Origin: Laedolimicola ammoniilytica
GTDB lineage: Bacteria > Bacillota > Clostridia > Lachnospirales > Lachnospiraceae
Length of the DNA stretch: 64,000 nt
Assembly: GCF_025567165.1 (NCBI RefSeq)
Contig: NZ_JAOQKC010000008.1
Location: 62,001 to 126,000 of the forward strand
Direction of reading: 5' to 3'
The notes beneath the pieces were generated by a model, which saw only the letters and a list, made by a program, of their open reading frames with translations, ran no database searches and was not told the origin of the DNA. Positions 8,412 to 15,188 of the stretch are shown here, in pieces (the stretch's first letter is position 1; each line of letters opens with the position of its first letter). The position numbers were made by a program, and so were the translations under genes.

Positions 8412-9701
8412 ATGATGAAACCGTACAGAGAATTAACCAAAGAAGAACTTGTGCAGCTTAAGACAGAACTGGAGGCAAAGTACAAAGAGGCTCAGGCCAA
8501 AGACCTGCATCTGGATATGTCCAGAGGAAAGCCCAGCGCCGATCAGTTAGACCTGTCCATGCCCATGCTGGACGTATTGAACAGCGAGAGTGATCTGAAG
8601 GATTCCACCGGACTGGACTGCCGCAACTATGGTGTGCTGGACGGCCTGAAGGATGCCAAGGCACTGCTGGCAGGCATGACCGGCGTATCCCCGGAGAACG
8701 TCATCGTCTATGGAAACGCCAGCCTGAATATCATGTATGATACCGTGGCGAGAGCCATGCTCCATGGAATTATGGGTCATACTCCCTGGTGCAGGCTGGA
8801 TAAAGTAAAATTCCTCTGCCCGGTACCTGGTTATGATCGCCATTTCGCCATCACAGAATCCTTCGGAATCGAGATGATTAATATCCCGATGACTGTGACT
8901 GGTCCGGATATGGACATGGTAGAAGAGCTGGTTCAGAAGGATCCGGCAGTCAAGGGCATCTGGTGCGTACCGAAGTACTCCAATCCCCAGGGAATCACCT
9001 ACTCCGAGGAGACGGTGCGCCGTTTCGCAGCGCTGAAGCCCGCGGCAGAAGACTTCCGTATCTTCTGGGACAATGCGTACTGCGTACACCACCTGTACGA
9101 TGACAAGCAGGATGAGATCCCTGAGATCTTAAGCGAGTGCGTCAAGGCAGGCAACCCGGATATGGTCTTCGAATTCTGCTCCACCTCCAAGATCAGCTTC
9201 CCGGGATCCGGAATTTCCTGTATCGCCACATCTGAGAACAACCTGAAGGACATCAAAAAGCAGATGACCATTCAGACCATCGGCCACGACAAGATCAACC
9301 AGCTGCGTCACGTACGCTTCTTCAAGGACATTGACGGAATCAAGGCACACATGCAGAAGCACGCAGCCATCCTCCGCCCGAAATTCGAAGCAGTCCTGGA
9401 TATTCTGGAGAGAGAGCTTGGAGGCCTGGAGATCGGCAGCTGGGTGCGCCCGAACGGCGGCTACTTTATCTCCTTCGACGCCCTGGAGGGCTGCGCGAAA
9501 GCCATCGTAGCCAAGTGTAAAGAGGCCGGCGTCGTCATGACCGGAGCCGGAGCCACCTACCCGTACCACAACGACCCCAAGGACAGCAACATCCGCATTG
9601 CCCCATCCTTCCCCACCCCGGAAGACCTGGCCGCAGCCGCAGAGCTGTTCGTCCTGTGTGTCAAGCTGGTAAGCGTGGAGAAGCTTCTGGAGACAAAATA
9701 A
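8412..9701 (+). CDS. Aspartate aminotransferase, PLP-dependent (class Ic / MocR-like fold)
   Basis: 429 residues (start ATG-ATG at 8412/8415 behind AGGAGG). The sequence LDMSRGKPSADQLDLSMPM, the PGYDRHFAI, YSNPQGITYS and WDNAYCVHHL boxes, and the PLP lysine in STSKISFPGSG identify the divergent aspartate aminotransferase family (Asp_aminotransf, PF12897). It interconverts aspartate/2-oxoglutarate and oxaloacetate/glutamate. The position after hom and the HD gene fits aspartate supply. Family is clear; strict aspartate specificity is inferred. Confidence 0.88.
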   Translation: MMKPYRELTKEELVQLKTELEAKYKEAQAKDLHLDMSRGKPSADQLDLSMPMLDVLNSESDLKDSTGLDCRNYGVLDGLKDAKALLAGMTGVSPENVIVYGNASLNIMYDTVARAMLHGIMGHTPWCRLDKVKFLCPVPGYDRHFAITESFGIEMINIPMTVTGPDMDMVEELVQKDPAVKGIWCVPKYSNPQGITYSEETVRRFAALKPAAEDFRIFWDNAYCVHHLYDDKQDEIPEILSECVKAGNPDMVFEFCSTSKISFPGSGISCIATSENNLKDIKKQMTIQTIGHDKINQLRHVRFFKDIDGIKAHMQKHAAILRPKFEAVLDILERELGGLEIGSWVRPNGGYFISFDALEGCAKAIVAKCKEAGVVMTGAGATYPYHNDPKDSNIRIAPSFPTPEDLAAAAELFVLCVKLVSVEKLLETK

Positions 9702-9724
9702 GAAATAACAGTGTGGATAATAAG

Positions 9725-9757
9725 GGAAGCCCCGGCGTCGATTTCGCCGGGGCTTCC
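9725..9757. terminator. Hairpin between convergent aminotransferase and uppP genes
   Basis: A perfect 13-bp GC-rich stem (9725-9737 with 9745-9757) with a 7-nt loop lies between two convergent genes. There is no long T-run on either side, so it may act bidirectionally or as an RNA 3'-end stabiliser. Confidence 0.65.
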
Positions 9758-9782
9758 TGCGTAAAGAAATTGGAAACGTAAT

Positions 9783-10607
9783 TTAGTTAAAAAGCAGGAA
9801 ATATACGATCACCAGCGCGCCCAGCACGATCCGGTAATATCCGAAGGCCTTAAAGTCATTTTTCTTGATGTATCCCATCAGGAACTTGATAGCCAGTACG
9901 GAAACCACAAAGGCTGTCACCATACCCACGATAAGAATGGCCGCCTCGGTTCCGGTAAAAGCAAAACCAAACTTCAGCAGCTTCAAAAGACTCGCTCCAA
10001 ACATCACCGGGATCGCCAGGAAGAAGCTGAACTCAGCCGCGATATACCGGGAAGCGCCCAGGAGGGTTGCGCCCAAAATCGTAGCGCCGGATCTGGAAGT
10101 ACCCGGAATCAGCGCCAGCACCTGGAATACGCCGATAAAAAGCGCCATTGGATAAGAAAGCTGCTGAAAAGAACGTACCCGGGGCTTCCGTCCCTTATTA
10201 TAATTCTCAATGACGATAAAAAGCACGCCATACAGAATCAGCGTAAAAGCCACCGTCTGATAATTATAGAAGAGCTCATCAATCTTATCATCAAAGGGAA
10301 GTCCGATGACCGCCGCCGGAAGCACCGCCACCAGTACCTTAAACCACAGAGACCAGGTATCCTTCTTAATCCATCCCTTCGAGGGGGTGGTAAACGGCCA
10401 CAGCTTGTCGAAATACAGCGCCACAACAGCCAGAATTGCGCCCAGCTGAATCACTACCAGAAACATTTCCATAAAAGTGTCGCTGACATTCAAATGAACA
10501 AATTCATTGACCAGAATCATATGTCCGGTACTGCTGATGGGAAGCCATTCCGTGATGCCCTCCACGATACCCAGAAGAAGAACCTTCAACCATTCAATCA
10601 CATTCAT
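9783..10607 (-). CDS. uppP: Undecaprenyl-diphosphatase UppP (BacA)
   Basis: 274 residues, very hydrophobic with about eight membrane segments. The signature EGITEWLPISSTGHMILV near the N-terminus and PGTSRSGATILG in the middle are the two catalytic motifs of BacA/UppP. The membrane enzyme removes a phosphate from undecaprenyl diphosphate to recycle the lipid carrier for peptidoglycan synthesis and gives bacitracin tolerance. It is transcribed alone, convergent to the aminotransferase. Confidence 0.95.
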   Translation of the reverse strand: MNVIEWLKVLLLGIVEGITEWLPISSTGHMILVNEFVHLNVSDTFMEMFLVVIQLGAILAVVALYFDKLWPFTTPSKGWIKKDTWSLWFKVLVAVLPAAVIGLPFDDKIDELFYNYQTVAFTLILYGVLFIVIENYNKGRKPRVRSFQQLSYPMALFIGVFQVLALIPGTSRSGATILGATLLGASRYIAAEFSFFLAIPVMFGASLLKLLKFGFAFTGTEAAILIVGMVTAFVVSVLAIKFLMGYIKKNDFKAFGYYRIVLGALVIVYFLLFN

Positions 10608-10872
10608 CGTATCTACTCCTTAAAATAATATCCTCTGTTCTATAGGTATATTTAGATGTGCAGAGGAAAGATTCGGATTTCAGTATAACATACTGACTTT
10701 TTATGTCAATGAAAGGAGCGAAATTTAAGAAAGACTTCAAGTTCCGGAGAAAAATCAGAAAGAAAAAAGATAGAAACCAGATAGATACCAGATAGAAAAA
10801 GAAAGGGGCAGATGAAAAAAGAACCATGATAGAGGGAAGAAAACCGATAAATTATACACAATCCATATGAAT

Positions 10873-10977
10873 ATGCATAAATAGCAGCATAATCATGCAT
10901 AAAAAACAAATAAAATGCATAAAACACTAAAAAATATGCAATTTAGGTCTTGCAATTTTCAAAAATGACGCTATAAT
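10873..10977 (+). promoter_or_regulatory. Amino acid importer promoter preceded by a phased ATGCA(T/A) operator array
   Basis: The promoter is TTGCAA (10950-10955), a 16-bp spacer and TATAAT (10972-10977). Upstream lie three ATGCATAA copies (10873, 10895, 10915) and one ATGCAATT (10936), spaced 22, 20 and 21 bases, i.e. two helical turns apart. This suggests a multi-site operator, possibly of ArgR type given the downstream amino acid transporter, though the motif is not a canonical ARG box. The rest of 10608-10872 is AT-rich with no other clear feature. Confidence 0.5.
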
Positions 10978-11039
10978 AAGAAACAGGTTTTAACCTGAAA
11001 CGAACAGAAAGACCATTTCAAGGTTGGGAGGAACAAATT

Positions 11040-11888
11040 ATGAAAAAGTTAGTAGCAGTATTACTGGCAGGCGTAATGTGTGTATCACTGGCAGCCTGCG
11101 GAGGAAAGAAAGAAGAGGTAGCTGACACCACAGCAGCAGAGACCACCGAAACCACTGACGAGGCGGCAACAGAGGATACAGAAGACGCAGCAGCGACAGA
11201 CGGAACCTTTACCACCGTTGCAGACGGCGTTCTGACCATGGGAACCAACGCAGCATTCCCGCCGTACGAGTACAAAGAGGGCGATGAGGTTGTAGGTATT
11301 GACGCAGAGATCGCACAGGCTCTGGCAGACAAACTGGGACTGAAGCTTGAGATCCTGGATATGGATTTCTCCTCTCTGATTACAGCTATCCAGGCAGGCA
11401 AGATCGATATCTCCCTGGCGGGCATGACTGTGACTGATGAGAGAAAGCAGAACGTAGACTTCACAGATTCCTACGCCACAGGCGTGCAGGTGATTATCGT
11501 AAAAAACGATTCCGATATTAAGAGTGTAGACGACTTGGCAAATGACAAGATCATGGGCGTACAGGAGGGAACCACCGGACATCTGTACTGCTCCGACGAC
11601 TACGGCGAGGAGCACGTTATCGCTTACACCAACGGCGCAACCGCTGTACAGGCTCTGCTTCAGGACAAGGTTGACTGTGTCGTTATTGACCAGCAGCCGG
11701 CAGAAGAGTTCGTAGAAGCCAACGAGGGACTGAAGATTCTGGATACCGAGTATGTGGTAGAGGATTATGCAGCAGCAGTATCCAAGGACAACCCAGGCTT
11801 AACCGCAGCCCTGAACCAGGCACTGCAGGAGCTGAAGGACGATGGAACTATCCAGTCCATCCTTGACAAGTACATCAAGGCAGAGTAA
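11040..11888 (+). CDS. Polar amino acid ABC transporter, substrate-binding lipoprotein
   Basis: 282 residues with a lipoprotein signal ending at LAAC (Cys20), an acidic Thr/Ala-rich linker to about residue 60, then an SBP family 3 domain: LTMGTNAAFPPYEY, GIDAEIAQALADKLGLKLEI, AGKIDISLAGMTVTDERKQNVDFTDSY. It would be anchored outside the membrane and deliver a polar amino acid to the permease and ATPase encoded next. The ligand is not deducible. A strong terminator-like hairpin follows it, fitting the usual excess of binding protein over transporter. Confidence 0.94.
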   Translation: MKKLVAVLLAGVMCVSLAACGGKKEEVADTTAAETTETTDEAATEDTEDAAATDGTFTTVADGVLTMGTNAAFPPYEYKEGDEVVGIDAEIAQALADKLGLKLEILDMDFSSLITAIQAGKIDISLAGMTVTDERKQNVDFTDSYATGVQVIIVKNDSDIKSVDDLANDKIMGVQEGTTGHLYCSDDYGEEHVIAYTNGATAVQALLQDKVDCVVIDQQPAEEFVEANEGLKILDTEYVVEDYAAAVSKDNPGLTAALNQALQELKDDGTIQSILDKYIKAE

Positions 11889-11924
11889 GCAAAAAAGCGG
11901 ACGCTCAAGGCTATAAGAGCATCA

Positions 11925-11959
11925 ACGGAGGTGTTCAGATCGGACACCTCCGTATTTTT
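11925..11959 (+). terminator. Terminator/attenuator between binding protein and permease
   Basis: A 10-bp stem ACGGAGGTGT / ACACCTCCGT (11925-11934 with 11944-11953) is followed by ATTTTT. It probably lowers read-through into the permease and ATPase genes. Confidence 0.75.
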
Positions 11960-11976
11960 GCAAAATAGAAAAATAA

Positions 11977-12044
11977 GATAGCGTAGAAATATAAGAAGCA
12001 ATAAATTCAAAAAATAAAATTGCTTTTTATATTTCTACGTTATA
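11977..12044. repeat. Long AT-rich inverted repeat in the importer operon
   Basis: Bases 11978-12002 pair with 12019-12043 over about 25 bp with only two G-T wobbles, around a 16-nt AT loop. It lies between the binding-protein terminator and the permease. A 14-base part of the arm (ATAGCGTAGAAATa) recurs near 42536, so it may belong to a dispersed palindrome family. Confidence 0.6.
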
Positions 12045-12115
12045 GAATAGAAGAAATATGGTAACTGCCTCAGAGCCTGAACAGTTACGAAATACGTACA
12101 GAGGAGAATAAGCAT

Positions 12116-12838
12116 ATGTTCGAAGACTTAAAAAAAGGTCTTTACCAGACATTTATCCTGGATGACAACTACCAGTATTTTATCAAGGGCATCCAGACGA
12201 CGTTGATTGTCACAGTTTTTGCGCTGATCGTCGGCGTGATTCTCGGCGTGATTGTGGCGATTATCCGTTCTGCCCACGACCAGCAGCCGGAGCGTAAGAA
12301 AAATATCTTTCTGCAGCTGGCCAACGCCATTTGTCAGATTTATCTGACGGTTATCCGTGGAACCCCCATGATGGTACAGCTTCTGATCATGTGGTTCGTG
12401 GTCTGGGCCAGCGCCCGCGCCACTGACTCAAACATGATTCGCTGCGCGATCCTGGCCTTCGGTATCAACTCCGGAGCCTATGTGGCCGAGATCATCCGTT
12501 CCGGTATCATGTCCATCGACAAGGGTCAGATGGAGGCGGGACGTTCCGTAGGACTGACCTACGCCACCACCATGCGCTGCATCATTATTCCGCAGGCGTT
12601 CAAAAACGTACTGCCTGCCCTGGGAAATGAGCTGATTACCCTGTTAAAGGAGACATCCGTCGTGACGGTTATCGGACTTCGCGACCTGACCAAGGGCGCG
12701 CTGATTATTCAGTCCAAGACCTATCAGGCCTTCGTGCCGTTCTTTGCCATTGCCGGTATATATCTGGTCATGGTACTGGGTCTGTCCTGGCTGATGGGAA
12801 AACTGGAAAGGAGACTGAGACAGAGTGATTTACGTTAA
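12116..12838 (+). CDS. Polar amino acid ABC transporter, permease (HisM/GlnP type)
   Basis: 240 residues with an N-terminal FIKGIQTTLIVTVFALIVGV membrane segment and the amino-acid permease family signature around residues 75-170 (VIRGTPMMVQL, INSGAYVAEIIRSGI, GQMEAGRSVGLTY, IIPQAFKNVLPALGNE). The last is the EAA loop that contacts the ATPase. It forms the membrane channel for the importer. Its 3' end overlaps the ATPase start by 14 bases, implying translational coupling. Confidence 0.94.
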   Translation: MFEDLKKGLYQTFILDDNYQYFIKGIQTTLIVTVFALIVGVILGVIVAIIRSAHDQQPERKKNIFLQLANAICQIYLTVIRGTPMMVQLLIMWFVVWASARATDSNMIRCAILAFGINSGAYVAEIIRSGIMSIDKGQMEAGRSVGLTYATTMRCIIIPQAFKNVLPALGNELITLLKETSVVTVIGLRDLTKGALIIQSKTYQAFVPFFAIAGIYLVMVLGLSWLMGKLERRLRQSDLR

Positions 12839-13547
12839 GGATCTGGCCAAAGCATTTGGCGACAATCATGTTATCAAAAATATCAATATGCATATTACAC
12901 CGGGCGAGAAGGTGGTTATCGTAGGTCCCTCCGGATCCGGTAAATCCACATTCCTGCGCTGCCTGAACCTTCTGGAGCAGCCCACCGGCGGCAGCATTAC
13001 CTTCGACGGGCAGGAGATCACAGCCCCGGGTGTGGATGTCAATAAGATCCGCCGCCGTATGGGTATGGTATTCCAGCATTTCAACCTGTTTGCAAATCTG
13101 ACTGTGAAGGAAAATATCATGCTGGCTCCGGTGCAGCTGAAGCTGAAGACCAAGGCCGAGGCGGAAGCAGAGGCCATGCGTCTGCTGAAGCTGGTTAATC
13201 TGGAAGAAAAAGCGGATTCCTATCCGGCCCAGCTGTCCGGCGGACAGAAGCAGCGAATTGCCATTGTTCGTTCCCTGGCGATGGATCCGGAAGTGATGCT
13301 CTTCGATGAGCCCACCTCCGCCCTGGACCCTGAGATGGTAGGAGAGGTTCTGGAACTGATGAAGAAGCTAGCTGACGACGGCATGACCATGGTGGTCGTG
13401 ACCCACGAGATGGGCTTCGCCCGTGAGGTAGCCACCCGCGTGGTATTCATGGACGGCGGTTACATCAAGGAGGAGAACAATCCGAAAGACTTCTTTGAGC
13501 ATCCGCAGGATCCACGTCTGCAGGATTTCTTATCCAAAGTACTCTAA
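12825..13547 (+). CDS. Polar amino acid ABC transporter, ATP-binding protein (GlnQ type)
   Basis: 240 residues, GTG start inside the permease gene. Walker A GPSGSGKST, Q-loop MVFQHFNLF, signature LSGGQKQR, Walker B VMLFDEPTSALD and H-loop VVTHEMGFA are complete. The HFNLF and EMGFAREVA segments are typical of the glutamine/polar amino acid subfamily. It powers uptake by the two preceding gene products. A terminator follows. Confidence 0.95.
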   Translation: MIYVKDLAKAFGDNHVIKNINMHITPGEKVVIVGPSGSGKSTFLRCLNLLEQPTGGSITFDGQEITAPGVDVNKIRRRMGMVFQHFNLFANLTVKENIMLAPVQLKLKTKAEAEAEAMRLLKLVNLEEKADSYPAQLSGGQKQRIAIVRSLAMDPEVMLFDEPTSALDPEMVGEVLELMKKLADDGMTMVVVTHEMGFAREVATRVVFMDGGYIKEENNPKDFFEHPQDPRLQDFLSKVL

Positions 13548-13559
13548 AGACAAGCACAA

Positions 13560-13604
13560 CCGCTGTCAGAGCCCCATTTTCAGGGCCGGACAGCGGTTTT
13601 TTTT
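13560..13604 (+). terminator. Intrinsic terminator of the amino acid importer operon
   Basis: CCGCTGTC (13560-13567) pairs with GACAGCGG (13589-13596), followed by eight T. Confidence 0.88.
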
Positions 13605-13701
13605 AATTTCATCATTCTTTCGTAAGAATTTCTTAATCGACTTTATATTTTTTTTAGAGGCTGGACATATCTTAGTCACAATTCCCTGATATAGTATTAA
13701 A

Positions 13702-13811
13702 TGTAGCAAGAACACATATCAGTATTTCATTCATAACACTCGGGGACTTCCGGGAGGAAGCCCCCACTCCCTCGTAAATATGGGTTTCTCAGAAATGAGA
13801 AGCCCTTTTTT
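13702..13811 (+). ncRNA. Candidate small RNA, plus strand
   Basis: An extended -10 TGATATAGT (13687-13695) predicts a transcript from about 13702. It contains a GGGG(A)CTTCC/GGAAGCCCC stem and ends in a GGGTTTCTCA / TGAGAAGCCC hairpin (13782-13805) with six T. No start codon with a ribosome site is seen in these roughly 110 bases, and the -35 region is poor. The rest of 13817-13918 holds a short tandem TTTACCAGA repeat and no gene. Confidence 0.4.
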
Positions 13812-13919
13812 GATGCCAATTTTGGCGAGTTTACCAGAGATTTACCAGATTTGGTGGGAAAGAGAGTTTGGTATGTTCATTGTCGCTCTCGTTGGATTGT
13901 GTTATACAATCTTCGGGAG

Positions 13920-14023
13920 AAAAAAATAGCCGCCACTACTCGCAATAGTGACGGCTGGCCTCGTAAGAGGTAAAAGCTTATAACTACGGGGTAGGCCGGA
14001 TTACTCTGGCTTTCCCTATATCT
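13920..14023 (-). ncRNA. Candidate small RNA, minus strand, in a mobile-element scar
   Basis: On the minus strand, TTGCGT (14053-14058) and TATATT (14030-14035) with a 17-bp spacer form a promoter. About 104 nt later there is a strong terminator: AGCCGTCAC/GTGGCGGCT stem (13956-13948 with 13936-13928) and seven U. There is no convincing ORF between. The layout resembles short regulatory RNAs, for example antitoxin RNAs of integrated elements, but no partner toxin was found. Confidence 0.5.
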
Positions 14024-14141
14024 ATCATCAATATATCACATTTGGCAGCAGGACGCAAGGGGATATATACAGAAAATATAAGGAAAATATAAGGAAAATA
14101 TAAGGAAAATATAAGGATCCTCCGCGTGCACCAGCCAGAAT

Positions 14142-14348
14142 CTACTCTTCAGCAGATGTTTTTATGGAGGTTCGCTCCATTCGTTCATCAATCGCCTTTT
14201 TAATATAGTCGTTTACGGATTCGCCGGAGGCTTCGGCTGCGGCCTTTATTTCCTCGTACTTTTCTTTCTGGACGTCCAGGGGGATGCGCTTGAGGTTCTT
14301 TTTAGCGTAGTTATACATGGACTGTTTTTGACCTTCTGTTAATGGCAT
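14142..14348 (-). CDS. Small ribbon-helix-helix (Arc/CopG-like) protein
   Basis: 68 residues. The central LKRIPLDVQKEKYEEIKAAAEASGESVNDYIKKAIDERM has the strand-helix-helix pattern of Arc/CopG antitoxins: a short beta strand, a charged helix, and a SVNDYIKKAI second helix. Such proteins are common in Firmicute integrative elements as antitoxins or regulators. No toxin ORF is adjacent; the gene lies back to back with an integrase remnant. It is preceded downstream by four tandem copies of AAAATATAAGG (14074-14117). Function beyond DNA binding is unknown. Confidence 0.6.
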   Translation of the reverse strand: MPLTEGQKQSMYNYAKKNLKRIPLDVQKEKYEEIKAAAEASGESVNDYIKKAIDERMERTSIKTSAEE

Positions 14349-14350
14349 TC

Positions 14351-14494
14351 GAATACATCGGTATGATTCAGCAGGTGCGGAAAGCCTTTATAGAGCAGAA
14401 ACGGATCTGCCTGCAGTTGGGGCGCCGGAGCGAGATAGAAGTGGACGGGCAGAGGGACTTTGTATTTTTGAATAACGGCCCGCCACATTCTCGT
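14351..14494 (+). pseudogene. Remnant of a Tn916-like tyrosine integrase
   Basis: The plus-frame peptide IGMIQQVRKAFIEQK followed by LQLGRRSEIEVDGQRDFVFLN matches, in my judgement, the stretch of Tn916-type integrases reading roughly 'PMIxEVxEAFxxxK...VDGYTDFIFLN' just before the catalytic C-terminal motifs. Neither the upstream part nor the catalytic His-x-x-Arg/Tyr region is present; the frame runs into a terminator-like hairpin at 14478. It is therefore a short fossil, about 48 residues long. Confidence 0.5.
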
Positions 14495-14528
14495 AACTTT
14501 AGTGACGAGTTAGGCGGGCAAATTTTTT
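14478..14528 (+). terminator. Terminator-like hairpin fused to the integrase remnant
   Basis: GCCCGCC (14478-14484) pairs with GGCGGGC (14513-14519), with an inner CTCGT/ACGAG stem, followed by a six-T run. Just after it TTTACT (14549-14554), 17 bp and TATAAT (14572-14577) make a promoter that leads only into an 11-codon reading frame at 14584, probably the stump of a deleted gene. Confidence 0.55.
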
Positions 14529-14729
14529 GCCAAGTTATCGAACTGGTGTTTACTCTCCGGCTAACATATGGTATAATCGAAACATGGAAAAAGATATATT
14601 TACTATGGAAAATACATGATTAATTTTATCAAGACGTAAGTATTCTTTTCTTATCTCTAATTCTATGTCAAAGTGCAATCCCAATATGGTATAACTGAAA
14701 AGGTAACGTACAGGAATGTAGATTTGCTA

Positions 14730-14779
14730 TTGACGATGTCAATATATATGTATATATTTAAATTAGACAAAAGTCTAAT
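14730..14779 (+). promoter_or_regulatory. Promoter and BlaI-type operator for the sensor cassette
   Basis: TTGACG (14730-14735), 17-bp spacer and TATATT (14753-14758) form the promoter. A perfect palindrome ATTAGAC-AAAA-GTCTAAT spans 14762-14779 at the expected start of transcription, and a second one, TTGAC-GAT-GTCAA, covers the -35 (14730-14742). Dyads in these positions fit autorepression by the BlaI-like protein encoded next. Confidence 0.68.
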
Positions 14780-15184
14780 ATGAGACAAGATAAGAAGAAA
14801 TGGGGTGGAGGTTTGAAAAAATTACCCGATGCGCAACTGGAACTGATGCTGATTATCTGGGATGCAGACAGACCTGTGACCAGAGCGGAGATTGAAGAAA
14901 AGATGGATGACAGTAGAGACGTGCTGCCGAATACGGTGCTGGCTCTGCTGTCCCGTCTGGAAAAACGGGGATTTGTAAAGAAAGAGCGGGATGGGAAGAT
15001 CAATCACTACAGTGCCCTGGTGGAACGGGAGCCCTATATGAAGGAAGCCAGCAAGGGAATTTTGAAGCAGATGTTTCAGGGTTCTCTGAAAAATTTTGCT
15101 GCTGCTCTTTATGATGGAGAGGAACTCAGTGAAGAAGATGCAAAAGAGCTGATGGAATTTCTGGAAAGCAAGGTCAAGAGGTAG
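14780..15184 (+). CDS. BlaI/MecI/CopY-family transcriptional repressor
   Basis: 134 residues. The winged-helix region LPDAQLELMLIIWDADRPVTRAEIEEKM followed by NTVLALLSRLEKRGFVKKERDGKINHYSALV is the Penicillinase_R (BlaI/MecI) fold, with a C-terminal dimerisation helix. Relatives repress until a partner M56 membrane protease triggers their cleavage. ATG 14780 directly abuts the operator but has no ribosome site; TTG 14813 gives the family-typical N-terminus (LKKLPDAQLELM) with GGAGG very close upstream, so the start is uncertain. The M56 gene starts 4 bases after the stop, so the two are tightly coupled. Confidence 0.92.
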   Translation: MRQDKKKWGGGLKKLPDAQLELMLIIWDADRPVTRAEIEEKMDDSRDVLPNTVLALLSRLEKRGFVKKERDGKINHYSALVEREPYMKEASKGILKQMFQGSLKNFAAALYDGEELSEEDAKELMEFLESKVKR

Positions 15185-15188
15185 CGCT

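Noticed and set aside
14074..14117. Tandem AAAATATAAGG repeats as a CRISPR-like array
   Set aside because: The units are 11 bases with no spacers and no cas genes occur in the window; it is a simple tandem repeat.
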